Program-made: the position numbers and the translations under genes
The notes under the pieces: generated by a model
The model's database searches: none
What the model saw: the letters and a program-made list of their open reading frames with translations, nothing else
What the model was told of the DNA's origin: nothing
In this document: positions 28,539 through 37,498 of the stretch, piece after piece
Layout: each line of letters opens with the position of its first letter
Position numbering within the stretch: position 1 is the first letter of the stretch
Source: Falsirhodobacter algicola
Lineage (GTDB): Bacteria > Pseudomonadota > Alphaproteobacteria > Rhodobacterales > Rhodobacteraceae
Assembly (NCBI RefSeq): GCF_018279165.1
Contig: NZ_CP047289.1
Location: 434,001-498,000, forward strand
DNA: 64,000 nucleotides
Reading direction: 5' to 3'

Positions 28539-29725
28539 CGCGAGCGCGTGGGAACGGCTTCGCGCTTGGCCCCGATCAGGATCGCGGCCCCGACCAGCGC
28601 CGACAGGCCCGAGCCGACCAGCACGCCGATCTTCAGCTCGTTCTGCAGGGCCGGATCGGCATAGGACAGAAGCCCGATGAACAGGCTCATGGTGAAGCCG
28701 ATCCCGCAGAGCACGCTGACCCCATAGACCTGCCGCCGCGTGGCATGGGCGGGCACATCGGCCCATCCGGCGCGGATCACCACCCACACGGTGGAGAAGA
28801 CGCCGACCTGCTTGCCCACGAACAGCCCCGCCGCGATGCCCAGAGGCACCGGATCGAGCAGGTTCGACAGGCCGATCCCCTCGAACGAGACGCCGGCATT
28901 GGCAAAGCCGAAGAGCGGCACGATCAAGAACGTGACCCACGGGTTGATCGCATGCTCCAGCCGATTCACCGGCGAGGTCATGTCGTCGGGCGCGCCGGGC
29001 GAGGGGCGCAGCGGAATGGTCAGCGCCAGAAGAACGCCCGCGATCGTCGCATGCACACCTGATTCCAGCGTGAAGACCCAAAGCACCGCCCCGATCACGA
29101 GATAGGGCAGCAGCCGCATCACGCCCGCCTTGTTCAGAGCCAGCAGCGCCGCGAAGGACACCGCCGCACCCGCCAGCATCGGCATGTCGATATCCGAGGT
29201 GTAGAAGAGCGCGATGATGACCACCGCCCCCAGATCGTCGATGATCGCCAGCGCCGCAAGGAACACCCGCAGCGAGACCGGGATCGCCGATCCCAGCAGC
29301 GACAGCACCCCAAGGGCGAAGGCGATGTCGGTCGCCGAGGGGATGGCCCAACCGCTGGGCCGCCCCCCGTCGATCGAGAGGTTGACGGCGAGGAAGATGA
29401 TCGCCGGAACCGCCATCCCGCCAAGGGCCGCAGCCCCCGGCAGAACGCGCCGCGGCCATGTCGCAAGCTGCCCGTCCAGCACCTCGCGTTTGATCTCGAG
29501 GCCGACATTCAGGAAGAACAGCGCCATCAGCGCGTCGTTGATCCATTCCAGCACCGGAAGCGGACCGATCCGCATCTCCAGCAGGTGTTCATACCCCTCG
29601 CCGAGGCCGGAATTGGCCACGATCAGTGCCGCCGCCGAGGCGAGGATCAGCACGATCCCCCCGGAGGTGGAAGAGTTCAGGAATTCCCGGATCAGCGAAG
29701 GCGGTCGTGTGCGCGTATGTTCCAT
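28535..29725 (-). CDS. nhaA: Na+/H+ antiporter NhaA
   Basis: Electrogenic sodium/proton antiporter of the inner membrane. The 396-residue, multi-helix sequence has the paired aspartates of the transport site (LAIIDDLGAVVIIALFY) and the SATDIAFALGVLSLLG segment, both diagnostic. The C-terminal helices end with IGAKREAVPTRSR. The gene stands alone and is separated by about 20 bases from the ilvN stop upstream. Confidence 0.95.
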   Translation of the reverse strand: MEHTRTRPPSLIREFLNSSTSGGIVLILASAAALIVANSGLGEGYEHLLEMRIGPLPVLEWINDALMALFFLNVGLEIKREVLDGQLATWPRRVLPGAAALGGMAVPAIIFLAVNLSIDGGRPSGWAIPSATDIAFALGVLSLLGSAIPVSLRVFLAALAIIDDLGAVVIIALFYTSDIDMPMLAGAAVSFAALLALNKAGVMRLLPYLVIGAVLWVFTLESGVHATIAGVLLALTIPLRPSPGAPDDMTSPVNRLEHAINPWVTFLIVPLFGFANAGVSFEGIGLSNLLDPVPLGIAAGLFVGKQVGVFSTVWVVIRAGWADVPAHATRRQVYGVSVLCGIGFTMSLFIGLLSYADPALQNELKIGVLVGSGLSALVGAAILIGAKREAVPTRSR

Positions 29726-29743
29726 GATGCGGGTGTAGCGCCG

Positions 29744-30301
29744 TCACATTCCGCGCGCTAGAGCCGCGACGCCGGTTCGTGCAATTTCGCGCAGGCCCAG
29801 CGGGCGCATCAGGTCGGCGAAGGCCTCGATCTTCTCGGCGGTGCCGGTCATTTCGAAGACGAAGCTCTCCAGCGTCGAATCGACCACGTTGGCGCGGAAG
29901 ATCTCGGCCAGACGCAGCGCCTCGATGCGGGCATCACCTTTGCCGGCCACCTTCAGCAGCGCCAGTTCGCGCTGCACGCTCGGCCCCTCCACGGTCAGAT
30001 CGTGCACGGCGTGAACCGGCACGAGCCGCCCGAGCTGCGCCTTGATCTGTTCGATCACGACCGCGGTGCCCGTCGTCACCACCGTGATGCGCGAGCGGTG
30101 GCCCTCATGGTCCACCTCCGCCACGGTCAGGCTTTCGATGTTGTACCCGCGCCCCGAGAACAGGCCGATCACCCGCGCCAGAACGCCGCTTTCGTTGTCC
30201 ACCAGCACCGCAAGGGTGTGGGATTCGATGATCTCGCCGTTCGGATCGCGCAGATCGTAGGCCGAATGGCTCGTGGAGCCGCTCTTGATGTTCAGTGCCA
30301 T
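29744..30301 (-). CDS. ilvN: Acetolactate synthase small subunit
   Basis: Regulatory subunit that confers valine feedback on acetolactate synthase. The 185-residue protein has the ACT domain (HTLAVLVDNESGVLARVIGL, GYNIESLTVAEV) followed by the C-terminal domain ending GLREIARTGVAALARGM. The start chosen is the ATG ten bases after the ilvI stop. It forms a two-gene operon with ilvI, with no promoter-sized gap. Confidence 0.95.
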   Translation of the reverse strand: MALNIKSGSTSHSAYDLRDPNGEIIESHTLAVLVDNESGVLARVIGLFSGRGYNIESLTVAEVDHEGHRSRITVVTTGTAVVIEQIKAQLGRLVPVHAVHDLTVEGPSVQRELALLKVAGKGDARIEALRLAEIFRANVVDSTLESFVFEMTGTAEKIEAFADLMRPLGLREIARTGVAALARGM

Positions 30302-30311
30302 ATCCGTCCCC

Positions 30312-32063
30312 TTACACCAACGCCGAGCCCTTGCCGCCGAAGGCGGCTTCGACATCCGCATCGCCCAGCATCATCTCGTTATGGGCCTTGCCCGACGGGA
30401 TCATCGGGAAGCAGTTCTCGTGCTTCTCCACCAAGCAATCGAAGATCACCGGCCCGTCATAGCGGATCATCTCCATGATCGCGTCGTCGAGATCCGCCGG
30501 ATCGTGGCAGCGGATGCCTTTGGCGCCGAACGCCTCGGCCAGCTTCACGAAATCGGGCAGGCTCTCGGACCACGAATGGCTGTAGCGTTCGCCATGCAGC
30601 AGTTCCTGCCACTGACGCACCATGCCAAGCCGTTCGTTGTTCATGATGAATTGCTTCACCGGGGCGCGGAACTGCATCGCGGTCCCCATCTCCTGCATGT
30701 TCATCAGCCACGACGCCTCTCCGGCGACGTTGATGACCAGCGCGTCCGGATGGGCGATCTGCACCCCGATGGAGGCCGGAAGCCCGTAGCCCATCGTCCC
30801 GAGGCCGCCCGATGTCATCCAGCGGTTCGGCGCCTCGAAGCCGAGGAACTGCGCCGCCCACATCTGATGCTGGCCGACTTCGGTCGTGATGTAGCGGTCC
30901 ATGTCCTTGGTCAGGGCTTCCAGACGCTCCAGCGCGTATTGCGGCTTGATCGTCGTGGTGGACGGGCGGTAGCGCAGGCAGCGCACGGCGCGCCATTCGT
31001 CGATCTGGGCGTTCCAGCGGGCGATCGCCTCGCGGTTCAGGCGGCGGCCGCGTTCGGTCCAAAGGCGCAGAGCCGCCTCCAGCACGGCACCCACGTCGCC
31101 GACCACACCCAGATCCACCCGCACGATCTTGTTGATCGACGAGGGGTCGATATCCACATGCACCTTCGCCGATCTCGGCGAAAAATCGGCCACGCGGCCG
31201 GTGATCCGGTCGTCGAACCGCGCGCCGATGTTCAGCATCAGATCGCAGCCATGCATCGCCATGTTGGCCTCATAAAGGCCGTGCATCCCCAGCATCCCCA
31301 GCCAGCCCTTGCCGCTGGCGGGATAGGCCCCGAGGCCCATCAGCGTGGACGTCACCGGAATGCCCGCAGCATCCGCGATCTCGCGCAGCAGGCGGCTCGC
31401 TTCGGGGCCGGAGTTGATGACCCCGCCGCCGGTGTAGAACACCGGGCGTTCGGCGGTCTCGATCATCTCCACCATGCGGGTCACGGCGTCCATGTCGGGG
31501 GCGGTGCGTGGCTGGTAGTGGGGCACGCGGATCGCATCCGGCGCGACATAGGTGCCGGTGGCGAACTGCACATCCTTGGGAATGTCGATCAGCACCGGGC
31601 CGGGGCGGCCCTTGGTAGCGACATGGAAGCCCTCATGGATGGTGGCGGCCAGACGGTCGGTGTCCTTCACCAGCCAGTTGTGCTTGGTGCAGGGGCGGGT
31701 GATGCCGACGGTATCGGCCTCTTGGAAGCCGTCGGTGCCGATCAGGAAAGTGGGCACCTGACCCGACAGCACCACGAGCGGGATGGAATCGAGCAGCGCG
31801 TCCGTCAGGCCCGTCACGGCGTTCGTGGCGCCGGGGCCGGAGGTCACGAGCACCACGCCCGGCTTGCCGGTGGAGCGGGCATAGCCTTCGGCCATATGCA
31901 CCGCGCCCTGTTCGTGCCGCACGAGGACGTGGCGGATGTCCGACTGCTGGAAGATCTCGTCATAGATCGGCAGCACGGCGCCGCCGGGATAGCCGAAGAC
32001 GACCTCCACCCCCTGATCCTTCAGGGCCTGCACCACCATTTTCGCGCCACTCATCCGAGTCAT
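30312..32063 (-). CDS. ilvI: Acetolactate synthase large subunit
   Basis: Catalytic thiamine-diphosphate enzyme for the first step of valine/leucine/isoleucine synthesis. The 583-residue sequence has GYPGGAVLPIYDE with the catalytic Glu nearby (VLVRHEQGAVHMAEGYARST) and a TPP/Mg motif in the last third (MTSGGLGTMGYGLPASIG through GEASWLMNMQE). The start at 32063 is preceded by GGAGAAAG. The 5' leader holds a terminator preceded by an overlapping long hairpin, so expression is probably controlled by attenuation. ilvN follows directly. The symbol ilvB would serve equally. Confidence 0.95.
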   Translation of the reverse strand: MTRMSGAKMVVQALKDQGVEVVFGYPGGAVLPIYDEIFQQSDIRHVLVRHEQGAVHMAEGYARSTGKPGVVLVTSGPGATNAVTGLTDALLDSIPLVVLSGQVPTFLIGTDGFQEADTVGITRPCTKHNWLVKDTDRLAATIHEGFHVATKGRPGPVLIDIPKDVQFATGTYVAPDAIRVPHYQPRTAPDMDAVTRMVEMIETAERPVFYTGGGVINSGPEASRLLREIADAAGIPVTSTLMGLGAYPASGKGWLGMLGMHGLYEANMAMHGCDLMLNIGARFDDRITGRVADFSPRSAKVHVDIDPSSINKIVRVDLGVVGDVGAVLEAALRLWTERGRRLNREAIARWNAQIDEWRAVRCLRYRPSTTTIKPQYALERLEALTKDMDRYITTEVGQHQMWAAQFLGFEAPNRWMTSGGLGTMGYGLPASIGVQIAHPDALVINVAGEASWLMNMQEMGTAMQFRAPVKQFIMNNERLGMVRQWQELLHGERYSHSWSESLPDFVKLAEAFGAKGIRCHDPADLDDAIMEMIRYDGPVIFDCLVEKHENCFPMIPSGKAHNEMMLGDADVEAAFGGKGSALV

Positions 32064-32093
32064 GGCTTTCTCCGTCCTGCTTTGCCGCGCAAC

Positions 32094-32115
32094 AAAAAGC
32101 CCCCGGGGCGGGGGC
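32094..32115 (-). terminator. Intrinsic terminator in the ilvI leader (attenuator)
   Basis: On the minus strand a perfect 6-pair stem, GCCCCC/GGGGGC, with a 5-base loop is followed directly by five T residues. It lies about 30 bases upstream of the ilvI start codon, so it would stop transcripts before the gene. Its 5' arm shares three bases with the 3' arm of a larger upstream hairpin. Confidence 0.7.
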
Positions 32116-32157
32116 GCATGGAAACCGTGATGGTCAACCGTCACCGGTCCATGCGCC
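32113..32157 (-). promoter_or_regulatory. Long hairpin overlapping the ilvI leader terminator (possible antiterminator)
   Basis: A perfect 10-base inverted repeat (GGCGCATGGA at 32113-32122, TCCATGCGCC at 32148-32157) encloses a second, slightly imperfect stem (GTGACGG/CCATCAC). The outer arm runs three bases into the terminator stem, so the two structures compete. The pairing is seen in the sequence; its role as antiterminator is inferred. Confidence 0.55.
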
Positions 32158-32188
32158 TTGTCGTCCCATGAACCATGACTGCGGACAT
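32141..32188 (-). CDS. Possible 15-codon leader peptide upstream of ilvI
   Basis: A short ORF, MSAVMVHGTTRRMDR, starts after a GGGGGCGGAGG run and stops inside the loop side of the leader hairpin, the layout expected for ribosome-mediated attenuation. Against it: the Shine-Dalgarno directly abuts the first ATG (the second ATG, four codons in, is 12 bases away), and the peptide has only two valines and no leucine or isoleucine. Treat as a candidate. Confidence 0.3.
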   Translation of the reverse strand: MSAVMVHGTTRRMDR

Positions 32189-32310
32189 CCTCCGCCCCCA
32201 ATTGTTGCGTTCGGGGAACCTAGGGGCAAGCCGAGGCGAGGTCAATATGAAAATGACCGTAACGGAAGCGTTATTGATGGAAGATTTCAAGCTGCGGGTG
32301 TTTTGCGCAA

Positions 32311-32874
32311 TCAATCTTCCTTGCGGGACCATGCGAGACGCGGCCCGAACGGGCGCGGGGCGGGCTGGAAGGGGGCGGCATCCTCTTGCAGGCCGTGCAG
32401 GGGTTCCTGCAGATGGCGGTGCAGCGCAAAGCGGCAGGGGGCGATGGCGGTGGTGCCGTCCATCTGCAATCCGCCAAGGGCCATCTCGCCGCCGCCGCGC
32501 GGGCGCAGCGGCAGTAGAACCAGCCGCGCCGCGACCGAAGGCGGCGCGCCGGGAACCGACAGCTGCATCTCCATCACCGTCAGATCGGTGAACAGCGTTT
32601 CGGCCAGCATCGACAGGCGGGTGCGATCGGCCGGCACGAACAGGGCGGTCAGCGGCATGCCCCGCAACTCCATCCCCATCAGATCGGTCAGATGCCGCCC
32701 CGCAAGGCGAAAGCGAAAGACGCCGGGGGCGCTGCGCTCGATCAAGAAGGCATGGGGGAGCGCCGTTCCCAGAAGGACAGGGTCGATCTGGGAACGGGCG
32801 GGCAGATCCTCGCCGGCGCGCAGGCTTTGCCAGCAGGCGCGGATCGAGGCTATCATCGGGAACCGGTCCTTCAT
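32311..32874 (-). CDS. PAS-domain protein (PAS_5/DUF1457-like)
   Basis: A 187-residue cytoplasmic protein beginning MKDRFPMIASIRACWQSLRAG, with a PAS-like core (DLPARSQIDPVLLGTALPHA, FRFRLAGRHLTDLMGMELRG). This pattern is frequent in Rhodobacterales as stand-alone PAS_5 proteins with unknown ligand and partner. The C-terminal 40 residues are proline/arginine rich. An upstream ATG in the same frame exists (MVYELSLVFEYPAKGRA...), but the chosen one fits the conserved start better. Confidence 0.75.
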   Translation of the reverse strand: MKDRFPMIASIRACWQSLRAGEDLPARSQIDPVLLGTALPHAFLIERSAPGVFRFRLAGRHLTDLMGMELRGMPLTALFVPADRTRLSMLAETLFTDLTVMEMQLSVPGAPPSVAARLVLLPLRPRGGGEMALGGLQMDGTTAIAPCRFALHRHLQEPLHGLQEDAAPFQPAPRPFGPRLAWSRKED

Positions 32875-33107
32875 GGCTCGGCCTTTCGCCGGATACTCAA
32901 AAACTAGGGACAACTCGTACACCATTAACCGGACGGAAACCAACAACAGCGGATGTGGATGTACCACGGCTTGCGGCGATGTCCCGCCAAAGATGAACAA
33001 ATGGTTAAGATGCAAGGGCAAAGGCGCAGGAACAGGCAGGGTGAAGGGTTGACCCGGGTCCGGCCCCTCGCGCAGATGCCGGGAACGATGACAGGCAGGA
33101 TGGTGGC

Positions 33108-33740
33108 ATGCGGCGCGGACTTCTTCTGATACTCTCCTCCCCCTCGGGCGCGGGGAAATCCACGCTGTCGCGGCGGCTGATGGAATGGGATGCCGATATC
33201 CGCTTCTCCGTCTCGGCGACGACGCGCACCCCGCGCGCGGGCGAGGTGGATGGCGAGCATTATCACTTCTGCACGCGCGAGGCGTTCCAGACCATGATCG
33301 CGGGCGGTCAGATGCTGGAACATGCCGAGGTGTTCGGCAATTTCTACGGCAGCCCCCGCGCGCCGGTCGAAACGGCGATGCGCGAAGGGCGGGACACGCT
33401 GTTCGACGTGGACTGGCAGGGCGGGCAGCAGATCCGCAATTCCGCCCTTGGCCGGGACGTGGTGTCGATCTTCATCCTGCCCCCTTCGATCGCGGAGCTG
33501 GAGCGGCGCCTGCGCGGGCGCGGGCAGGACAGCGACGAGGTGATCCGCGGGCGCATGGACAAAAGCCGGGACGAGATCAGCCATTGGGCCGAATATGACT
33601 ATGTCCTCGTGAATTCCGACATAGATGAGACGGAGGAGAAGCTGCGCGCGATCCTCGTGGCCGAACGGCTGCGCCGGGACCGCCAGCCCGACCTGACCGA
33701 TCTGGTGCGCGATCTGAACGAGGAGTTTGCAGCGCGATGA
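33108..33740 (+). CDS. gmk: Guanylate kinase
   Basis: Phosphorylates GMP to GDP with ATP. The 210-residue protein has the P-loop [15 protein letters not shown] near its N-terminus, the GMP-binding [19 protein letters not shown] and the lid region. Its stop overlaps the next gene's start, linking it to the gamma-carbonic-anhydrase-like gene. Confidence 0.96.
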   Translation: MRRGLLLILSSPSGAGKSTLSRRLMEWDADIRFSVSATTRTPRAGEVDGEHYHFCTREAFQTMIAGGQMLEHAEVFGNFYGSPRAPVETAMREGRDTLFDVDWQGGQQIRNSALGRDVVSIFILPPSIAELERRLRGRGQDSDEVIRGRMDKSRDEISHWAEYDYVLVNSDIDETEEKLRAILVAERLRRDRQPDLTDLVRDLNEEFAAR

Positions 33741-34267
33741 TGCACGATCTGGAGAACCAGTCCCCGATGCTGCCCGCCTCGGGCGATGTCTGGGTCGCGC
33801 CGGGGGCGCATGTGATCGGGCAGGTGGCGCTCGGCTCGGGCGTGGGGGTCTGGTTCGGCGCGGTCCTGCGCGGCGACAACGAGCCGATCCGCGTGGGCGA
33901 GGGCAGCAACATTCAGGATCTGTGCATGCTGCACACCGATCTCGGCTTTCCGCTGACGGTGGGCGCGGAGTGCACGGTGGGGCATGGCGCGATCCTGCAC
34001 GGCTGCACGCTGGGCGACGGCACGCTGATCGGCATGGGGGCGGTGGTGATGAACGGCGCCCGCATCGGCGAGGAATGCCTGATCGGTGCCCGCGCCCTCG
34101 TGACCGAGGGGCGGGAGATCCCGGCCGGCAGCCTCGTTCTGGGATCGCCGGCGAAGGTCGTTCGCGCCCTGACCCCCGAAGAGCGGGCCGGGCTGCGCGC
34201 CTCGGCGGCGCGCTACCGTCAGAACATGCGCCGCTTCCGCGAGGGCCTCACCACGCTTGGCGGATGA
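33737..34267 (+). CDS. Gamma-carbonic-anhydrase-like (LbetaH) protein
   Basis: A 176-residue left-handed beta-helix protein built from hexapeptide repeats ([50 protein letters not shown]). His residues at HTD, VGHG and LHG correspond to the zinc ligands of the YrdA/CamH group. Whether it is an active carbonic anhydrase is not established for this subgroup. Its ATG overlaps the gmk stop, and its 3' end overlaps the convergent hypothetical gene by 20 bases. Confidence 0.87.
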   Translation: MMHDLENQSPMLPASGDVWVAPGAHVIGQVALGSGVGVWFGAVLRGDNEPIRVGEGSNIQDLCMLHTDLGFPLTVGAECTVGHGAILHGCTLGDGTLIGMGAVVMNGARIGEECLIGARALVTEGREIPAGSLVLGSPAKVVRALTPEERAGLRASAARYRQNMRRFREGLTTLGG

Positions 34268-34604
34268 AATGCAGCTCGCACCCGCCGGCGATGCCGCAGA
34301 GCTCTTCCTCGACGGCGGCGGGGCGGGGCAGTTCGGGAAGCAGGATGTCCACCCGCCCGGCCCATGACAGGCGGCGCAGGCGGGTCAGCAGTTCATGCGC
34401 ATCGAAATCGCGGCCGAACAACGGCGCCACAATGCGGTCCGGGCAGACCCGCGACAAGAGATGCTGACTGACATCGACATAGCGTGCGACCACGATTCCG
34501 GGCACCGCACCCTCGGTGTCGATGCTGCGCAACGCATGGGGTGCGTCGATCAAAAGGAAGATGCCATCCTTCCTGCATGTGACCTCGCCCTGGGGCTGCT
34601 TCAT
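34248..34604 (-). CDS. Hypothetical protein, possibly a degenerate receiver-like domain
   Basis: A 118-residue product starting [20 protein letters not shown] (an alternative ATG at 34658 adds 18 residues). The rhythm of strands and helices ([52 protein letters not shown]) is reminiscent of a response-regulator receiver, but no acidic pocket with a phospho-acceptor Asp and conserved Lys is evident. This similarity is weak inference. It is divergent from the PhoR-like kinase gene across an AT-richer gap and overlaps the end of the preceding gene by 20 bases. Confidence 0.5.
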   Translation of the reverse strand: MKQPQGEVTCRKDGIFLLIDAPHALRSIDTEGAVPGIVVARYVDVSQHLLSRVCPDRIVAPLFGRDFDAHELLTRLRRLSWAGRVDILLPELPRPAAVEEELCGIAGGCELHFIRQAW

Positions 34605-34757
34605 GGCGACCTTATAATTCCCTGTAGTGTTACACAGAATTTTCACTGGAGTGACCATAGAACTAGCATAGGGGCCTGAATGGCTTACACGTCACGCGGG
34701 CGCAACTCCCTTCATACGCAGTTAGGGTATACACCCGTCGCTCCATACGGAAACAAA

Positions 34758-35807
34758 ATGATGACGATCACGCCTTTTCCATCACACCTCTTATTGCGTT
34801 CCGTCGTACGAGGTATACCGCTGCCGGCCGTCGTCATCGGTGATGATGAACGTATTCATGTGGCAAACAGCCGCGCGATCGGCCTTTTCGGCGCAGGAAT
34901 CGAAGGACGGCACTATGTGCTGGCCATGCGGCAGCCCAGCCTGCTCGATGCGATCGAAGGGACGCTGCGCCACCGGCAGGAGGCAACGGCGCGTCATATT
35001 GTCACCGGCCCCTCTTATGAGACGATTTACCGTGTCACCGTCGCCCCGGTGGAGGGGGGGAGCGCCCTCTGCACCTTCGAGGATGTGACCGAGCAGGAAC
35101 GCGCGGGCCTGATCCGCCGCGATTTCGTGGCCAATGTCAGCCATGAGTTGCGCACGCCGCTGACCTCGCTTCTGGGGTTCATCGAAACGCTGCAAGGCGC
35201 GGCCCGCAACGACGCGGCTGCCCGCGAACGCTTCCTCGGCATCATGGCGCGCGAGGCGGAGCGGATGAACCGGCTGGTCCGCGATCTTCTGTCGCTGAGC
35301 CGGGTGGAGGCCGAGGAGCGGGTGCGCCCGACGACGCAAGTCGACATCTCGGCGATCGTGCGGATGGCGGTGCAGACGCTGCGCCCCGTCGCCGATGGAC
35401 GCGACATCCGCCTCGAGGTGACGGGCGTCGCCGATCCGGTCCTGATCCCCGCCGATCCCGATCAGATGCTTCAGGTGTTCCAGAACCTCGTGGAGAACGC
35501 GCTCAAATACGGCGGCACCGGCGGGTTGGTGGAGATCGACATCTCGCTAGACGATTGCAAGGCGCTGCGGGCGCCGGCGGTGGTTCTGGCGGTGCGCGAT
35601 CATGGCGACGGTTTCGATCCGATCCACATCCCGCGGCTGACCGAGCGGTTCTACCGCGTGGACAACCACCGCTCGCGCGAGATGGGGGGGACGGGCTTGG
35701 GCCTTGCGATCGTGAAGCACATCGTCAATCGCCATCGCGGCCGCTTCCGCATCGAAAGCGCGAAGGGCAAGGGCAGCACCTTCAGCGTGATCCTGCCGCG
35801 CGATTGA
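34758..35807 (+). CDS. Soluble PAS-containing sensor histidine kinase (PhoR-like)
   Basis: A 349-residue histidine kinase without transmembrane segments. An N-terminal PAS domain (LPAVVIGDDERIHVANSRAI, about residues 22-120) is followed by the H box with phospho-acceptor His (FVANVSHELRTPLTSLLGF) and the N box NLVENALKYGG. The G boxes RDHGDGFDP and GGTGLGLAIVKHI complete it. This resembles the PhoR type that controls phosphate response. No response-regulator or pst genes follow; the next gene, a nucleoside hydrolase, converges. An in-frame ATG at 34680 with AGGGGCC would add 26 residues. The row 34741-34800 is only 43% G+C, suggesting regulatory sequence. Confidence 0.85.
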   Translation: MMTITPFPSHLLLRSVVRGIPLPAVVIGDDERIHVANSRAIGLFGAGIEGRHYVLAMRQPSLLDAIEGTLRHRQEATARHIVTGPSYETIYRVTVAPVEGGSALCTFEDVTEQERAGLIRRDFVANVSHELRTPLTSLLGFIETLQGAARNDAAARERFLGIMAREAERMNRLVRDLLSLSRVEAEERVRPTTQVDISAIVRMAVQTLRPVADGRDIRLEVTGVADPVLIPADPDQMLQVFQNLVENALKYGGTGGLVEIDISLDDCKALRAPAVVLAVRDHGDGFDPIHIPRLTERFYRVDNHRSREMGGTGLGLAIVKHIVNRHRGRFRIESAKGKGSTFSVILPRD

Positions 35808-36572
35808 TCAGCTGCACAGCGCGCGGCTGACCATGGTGCGCAGGGCGTCCTGATCCACCGCGATCATATAGATCAGATCGGTGTGGCTGCGGCAGGGCGG
35901 GTTGCGATCGACGATGATGTCGTCCTCCGTCACCTCCAGCCGCAGGGGGCGACCGAGGAACAGATGCGGTTGCAGCAGATAGGCGACGGCCCCCGCATCG
36001 AGGATCTGAACCGCGGTGCCCAGCATCTCGGCGGCAAGGCGGCCCGCATCGCCCGCCGCGCCGAGGCAGGTCAGATCGCCATGCGTGAGGGGCAGGCCCA
36101 AATCGTCCGGCACCACCACGAGCGATGCCTCGGATTCCAGCACCGTCCGCGCCGCCTCGGGATCGGCGCGCAGATAGGCCAGATCCTTGCCCGCATCGTC
36201 CCGGCCCGTCGCAAGGACGATCGATTGCAGGCGGCGGCCGATATCGGGGGCCTGCCGCAGCGCGGCCGCGATATTGGTCAGGGGGCCGCAGCAGCAGATC
36301 GTCACGCTGTCGGGCGGGTTCGCGCGCACGGTGCGGATGATGAAGGCGGCGGCCTCGGTCGCATCGCCGGGCCCGCCGGGCAGGATCGGCACGTCGTTCC
36401 GGCGGCTGACATCGCGCAGCGCATGGGCCCTTTGCCACGCATCGGTGCTCGGGCCGTCTGCGACCGTGATCCCCGCCACATCCATCCGCCCGGGGGCCAG
36501 AAGCAGGAACAGCGCAGCAATCGCAGCGTCCTGACTGCAATCGGTATCGAGGATCACCATCTGCCGCATCAT
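35808..36572 (-). CDS. Nucleoside hydrolase family protein with altered active-site motif
   Basis: A 254-residue protein of the inosine/uridine-preferring nucleoside hydrolase fold. It opens MMRQMVILDTDCSQDAAIAA where the family has DTDPGxDDA: the first two aspartates and the third are kept, but the Pro-Gly turn and the fourth Asp are replaced. CGPLTNIAAALRQAPDI and the C-terminal ILDAGAVAYLLQPHLF match the family, the latter without the usual His before Asp. Calcium binding or activity may therefore differ. The stop abuts that of the PhoR-like kinase (TGATCA). Start at 36572; the next codon is also ATG. Confidence 0.75.
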   Translation of the reverse strand: MMRQMVILDTDCSQDAAIAALFLLLAPGRMDVAGITVADGPSTDAWQRAHALRDVSRRNDVPILPGGPGDATEAAAFIIRTVRANPPDSVTICCCGPLTNIAAALRQAPDIGRRLQSIVLATGRDDAGKDLAYLRADPEAARTVLESEASLVVVPDDLGLPLTHGDLTCLGAAGDAGRLAAEMLGTAVQILDAGAVAYLLQPHLFLGRPLRLEVTEDDIIVDRNPPCRSHTDLIYMIAVDQDALRTMVSRALCS

Positions 36573-36634
36573 CGTCTCGTCGTCTTTCAATTACCGTGAC
36601 GGAACTAGGGTCATGCGAACCGGTTGCAAATTGG

Positions 36635-37435
36635 TTAACGCCTGTCGGCACGTTCCTGCCGTTTTGCCGCATCCCAAAGGCGGTCCATCTCCTCCAGCGT
36701 GCTGTCGGCGGGGGTGCGGCCCTCGGCGGCAAGGCGATCTTCGATGAAGGCGAAGCGGCGGGTGAACTTGGCATTGGTTCCGCGCAGGGCGGTTTCGGGA
36801 TCGACCCCGAGATGGCGCCCGAGGTTCACGACCGCGAACAGCAGATCGCCGAATTCGTCGCGGATCTCCTCGGGGGCGGCGGTGTTTCGAGCTTCGACGA
36901 GTTCCCCGGCCTCTTCGAGGATCTTGGCCAGAACCTGATCGACCTCGGGCCAGTCGAAACCGACGCGCGCCGCGCGTTTTTGCAGCTTCAGCGCCCGCGT
37001 CGCGGCGGGCAGGCCGAGGGCGACACCGTCCAGAACGCGCGTTTCCCGCCGCTGCGCACGCTCGGCGGCTTTCATCGCCTCCCACGCCTCGGACTGTGCC
37101 TCGGTGTTGCGGGCGGCGTCCGCGCCGAAGACATGGGGATGGCGCGCGACCATCTTGTCGGCGATGGCGCGGGCGACATCCTCGAAGGTGAACATCCCCG
37201 CCTCATCGGCCATCTGCGCGTGGAACACGACCTGCAAGAGCAGATCCCCCAACTCGCCCGGCAGTTCGTCCCATGCCTGCCGCTCCACCGCGTCGGCGAC
37301 CTCGTAGGCCTCTTCGATCGTATAGGGGACGATGGAGGCGAAATCCTGTTCCAGATCCCACGGACAGCCGCCCTCGGGATCGCGCAGGCGGCGCATGATC
37401 GTCAGAAGGCGGGTGATTTCGGTATCGTCGCTCAT
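36635..37435 (-). CDS. mazG: Nucleoside triphosphate pyrophosphohydrolase MazG
   Basis: Hydrolyses (d)NTPs to monophosphates, limiting abnormal nucleotides. The 266-residue two-domain form has CPWDLEQ and two ExxE...ExxD sites: EEAYEVADAVE...ELGDLLLQVVF in the first domain, and EEAGELVEARN...EFGDLLFAVVNLGRH in the second. It begins at the ATG at 37435. The long in-frame extension upstream is antisense to the amidohydrolase gene and was discarded. It is divergent from that gene across 63 bases. Confidence 0.94.
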   Translation of the reverse strand: MSDDTEITRLLTIMRRLRDPEGGCPWDLEQDFASIVPYTIEEAYEVADAVERQAWDELPGELGDLLLQVVFHAQMADEAGMFTFEDVARAIADKMVARHPHVFGADAARNTEAQSEAWEAMKAAERAQRRETRVLDGVALGLPAATRALKLQKRAARVGFDWPEVDQVLAKILEEAGELVEARNTAAPEEIRDEFGDLLFAVVNLGRHLGVDPETALRGTNAKFTRRFAFIEDRLAAEGRTPADSTLEEMDRLWDAAKRQERADRR

Positions 37436-37498
37436 TGCGGACCTTCGCGTTTTCCGGTTCATGTGACAGCTACAACCCTCGCGGATCAGGAGTCCATC

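Noticed and set aside
32118-32170. A plus-strand mini-ORF (METVMVNRHRSM...) in the ilvI leader
   Set aside because: It points away from ilvI and arises from the inverted repeat of the leader hairpin; no gene follows it.
32900-33040. CtrA-like TTAAC sequences upstream of gmk
   Set aside because: TTAAC and TTAAG occur singly; no TTAA-N7-TTAA pair is present.
34610-34640. A Pho box before the PhoR-like kinase
   Set aside because: CTGTAGTGTTACACAG is only a partial dyad and does not give two spaced CTGTCAT-type repeats.
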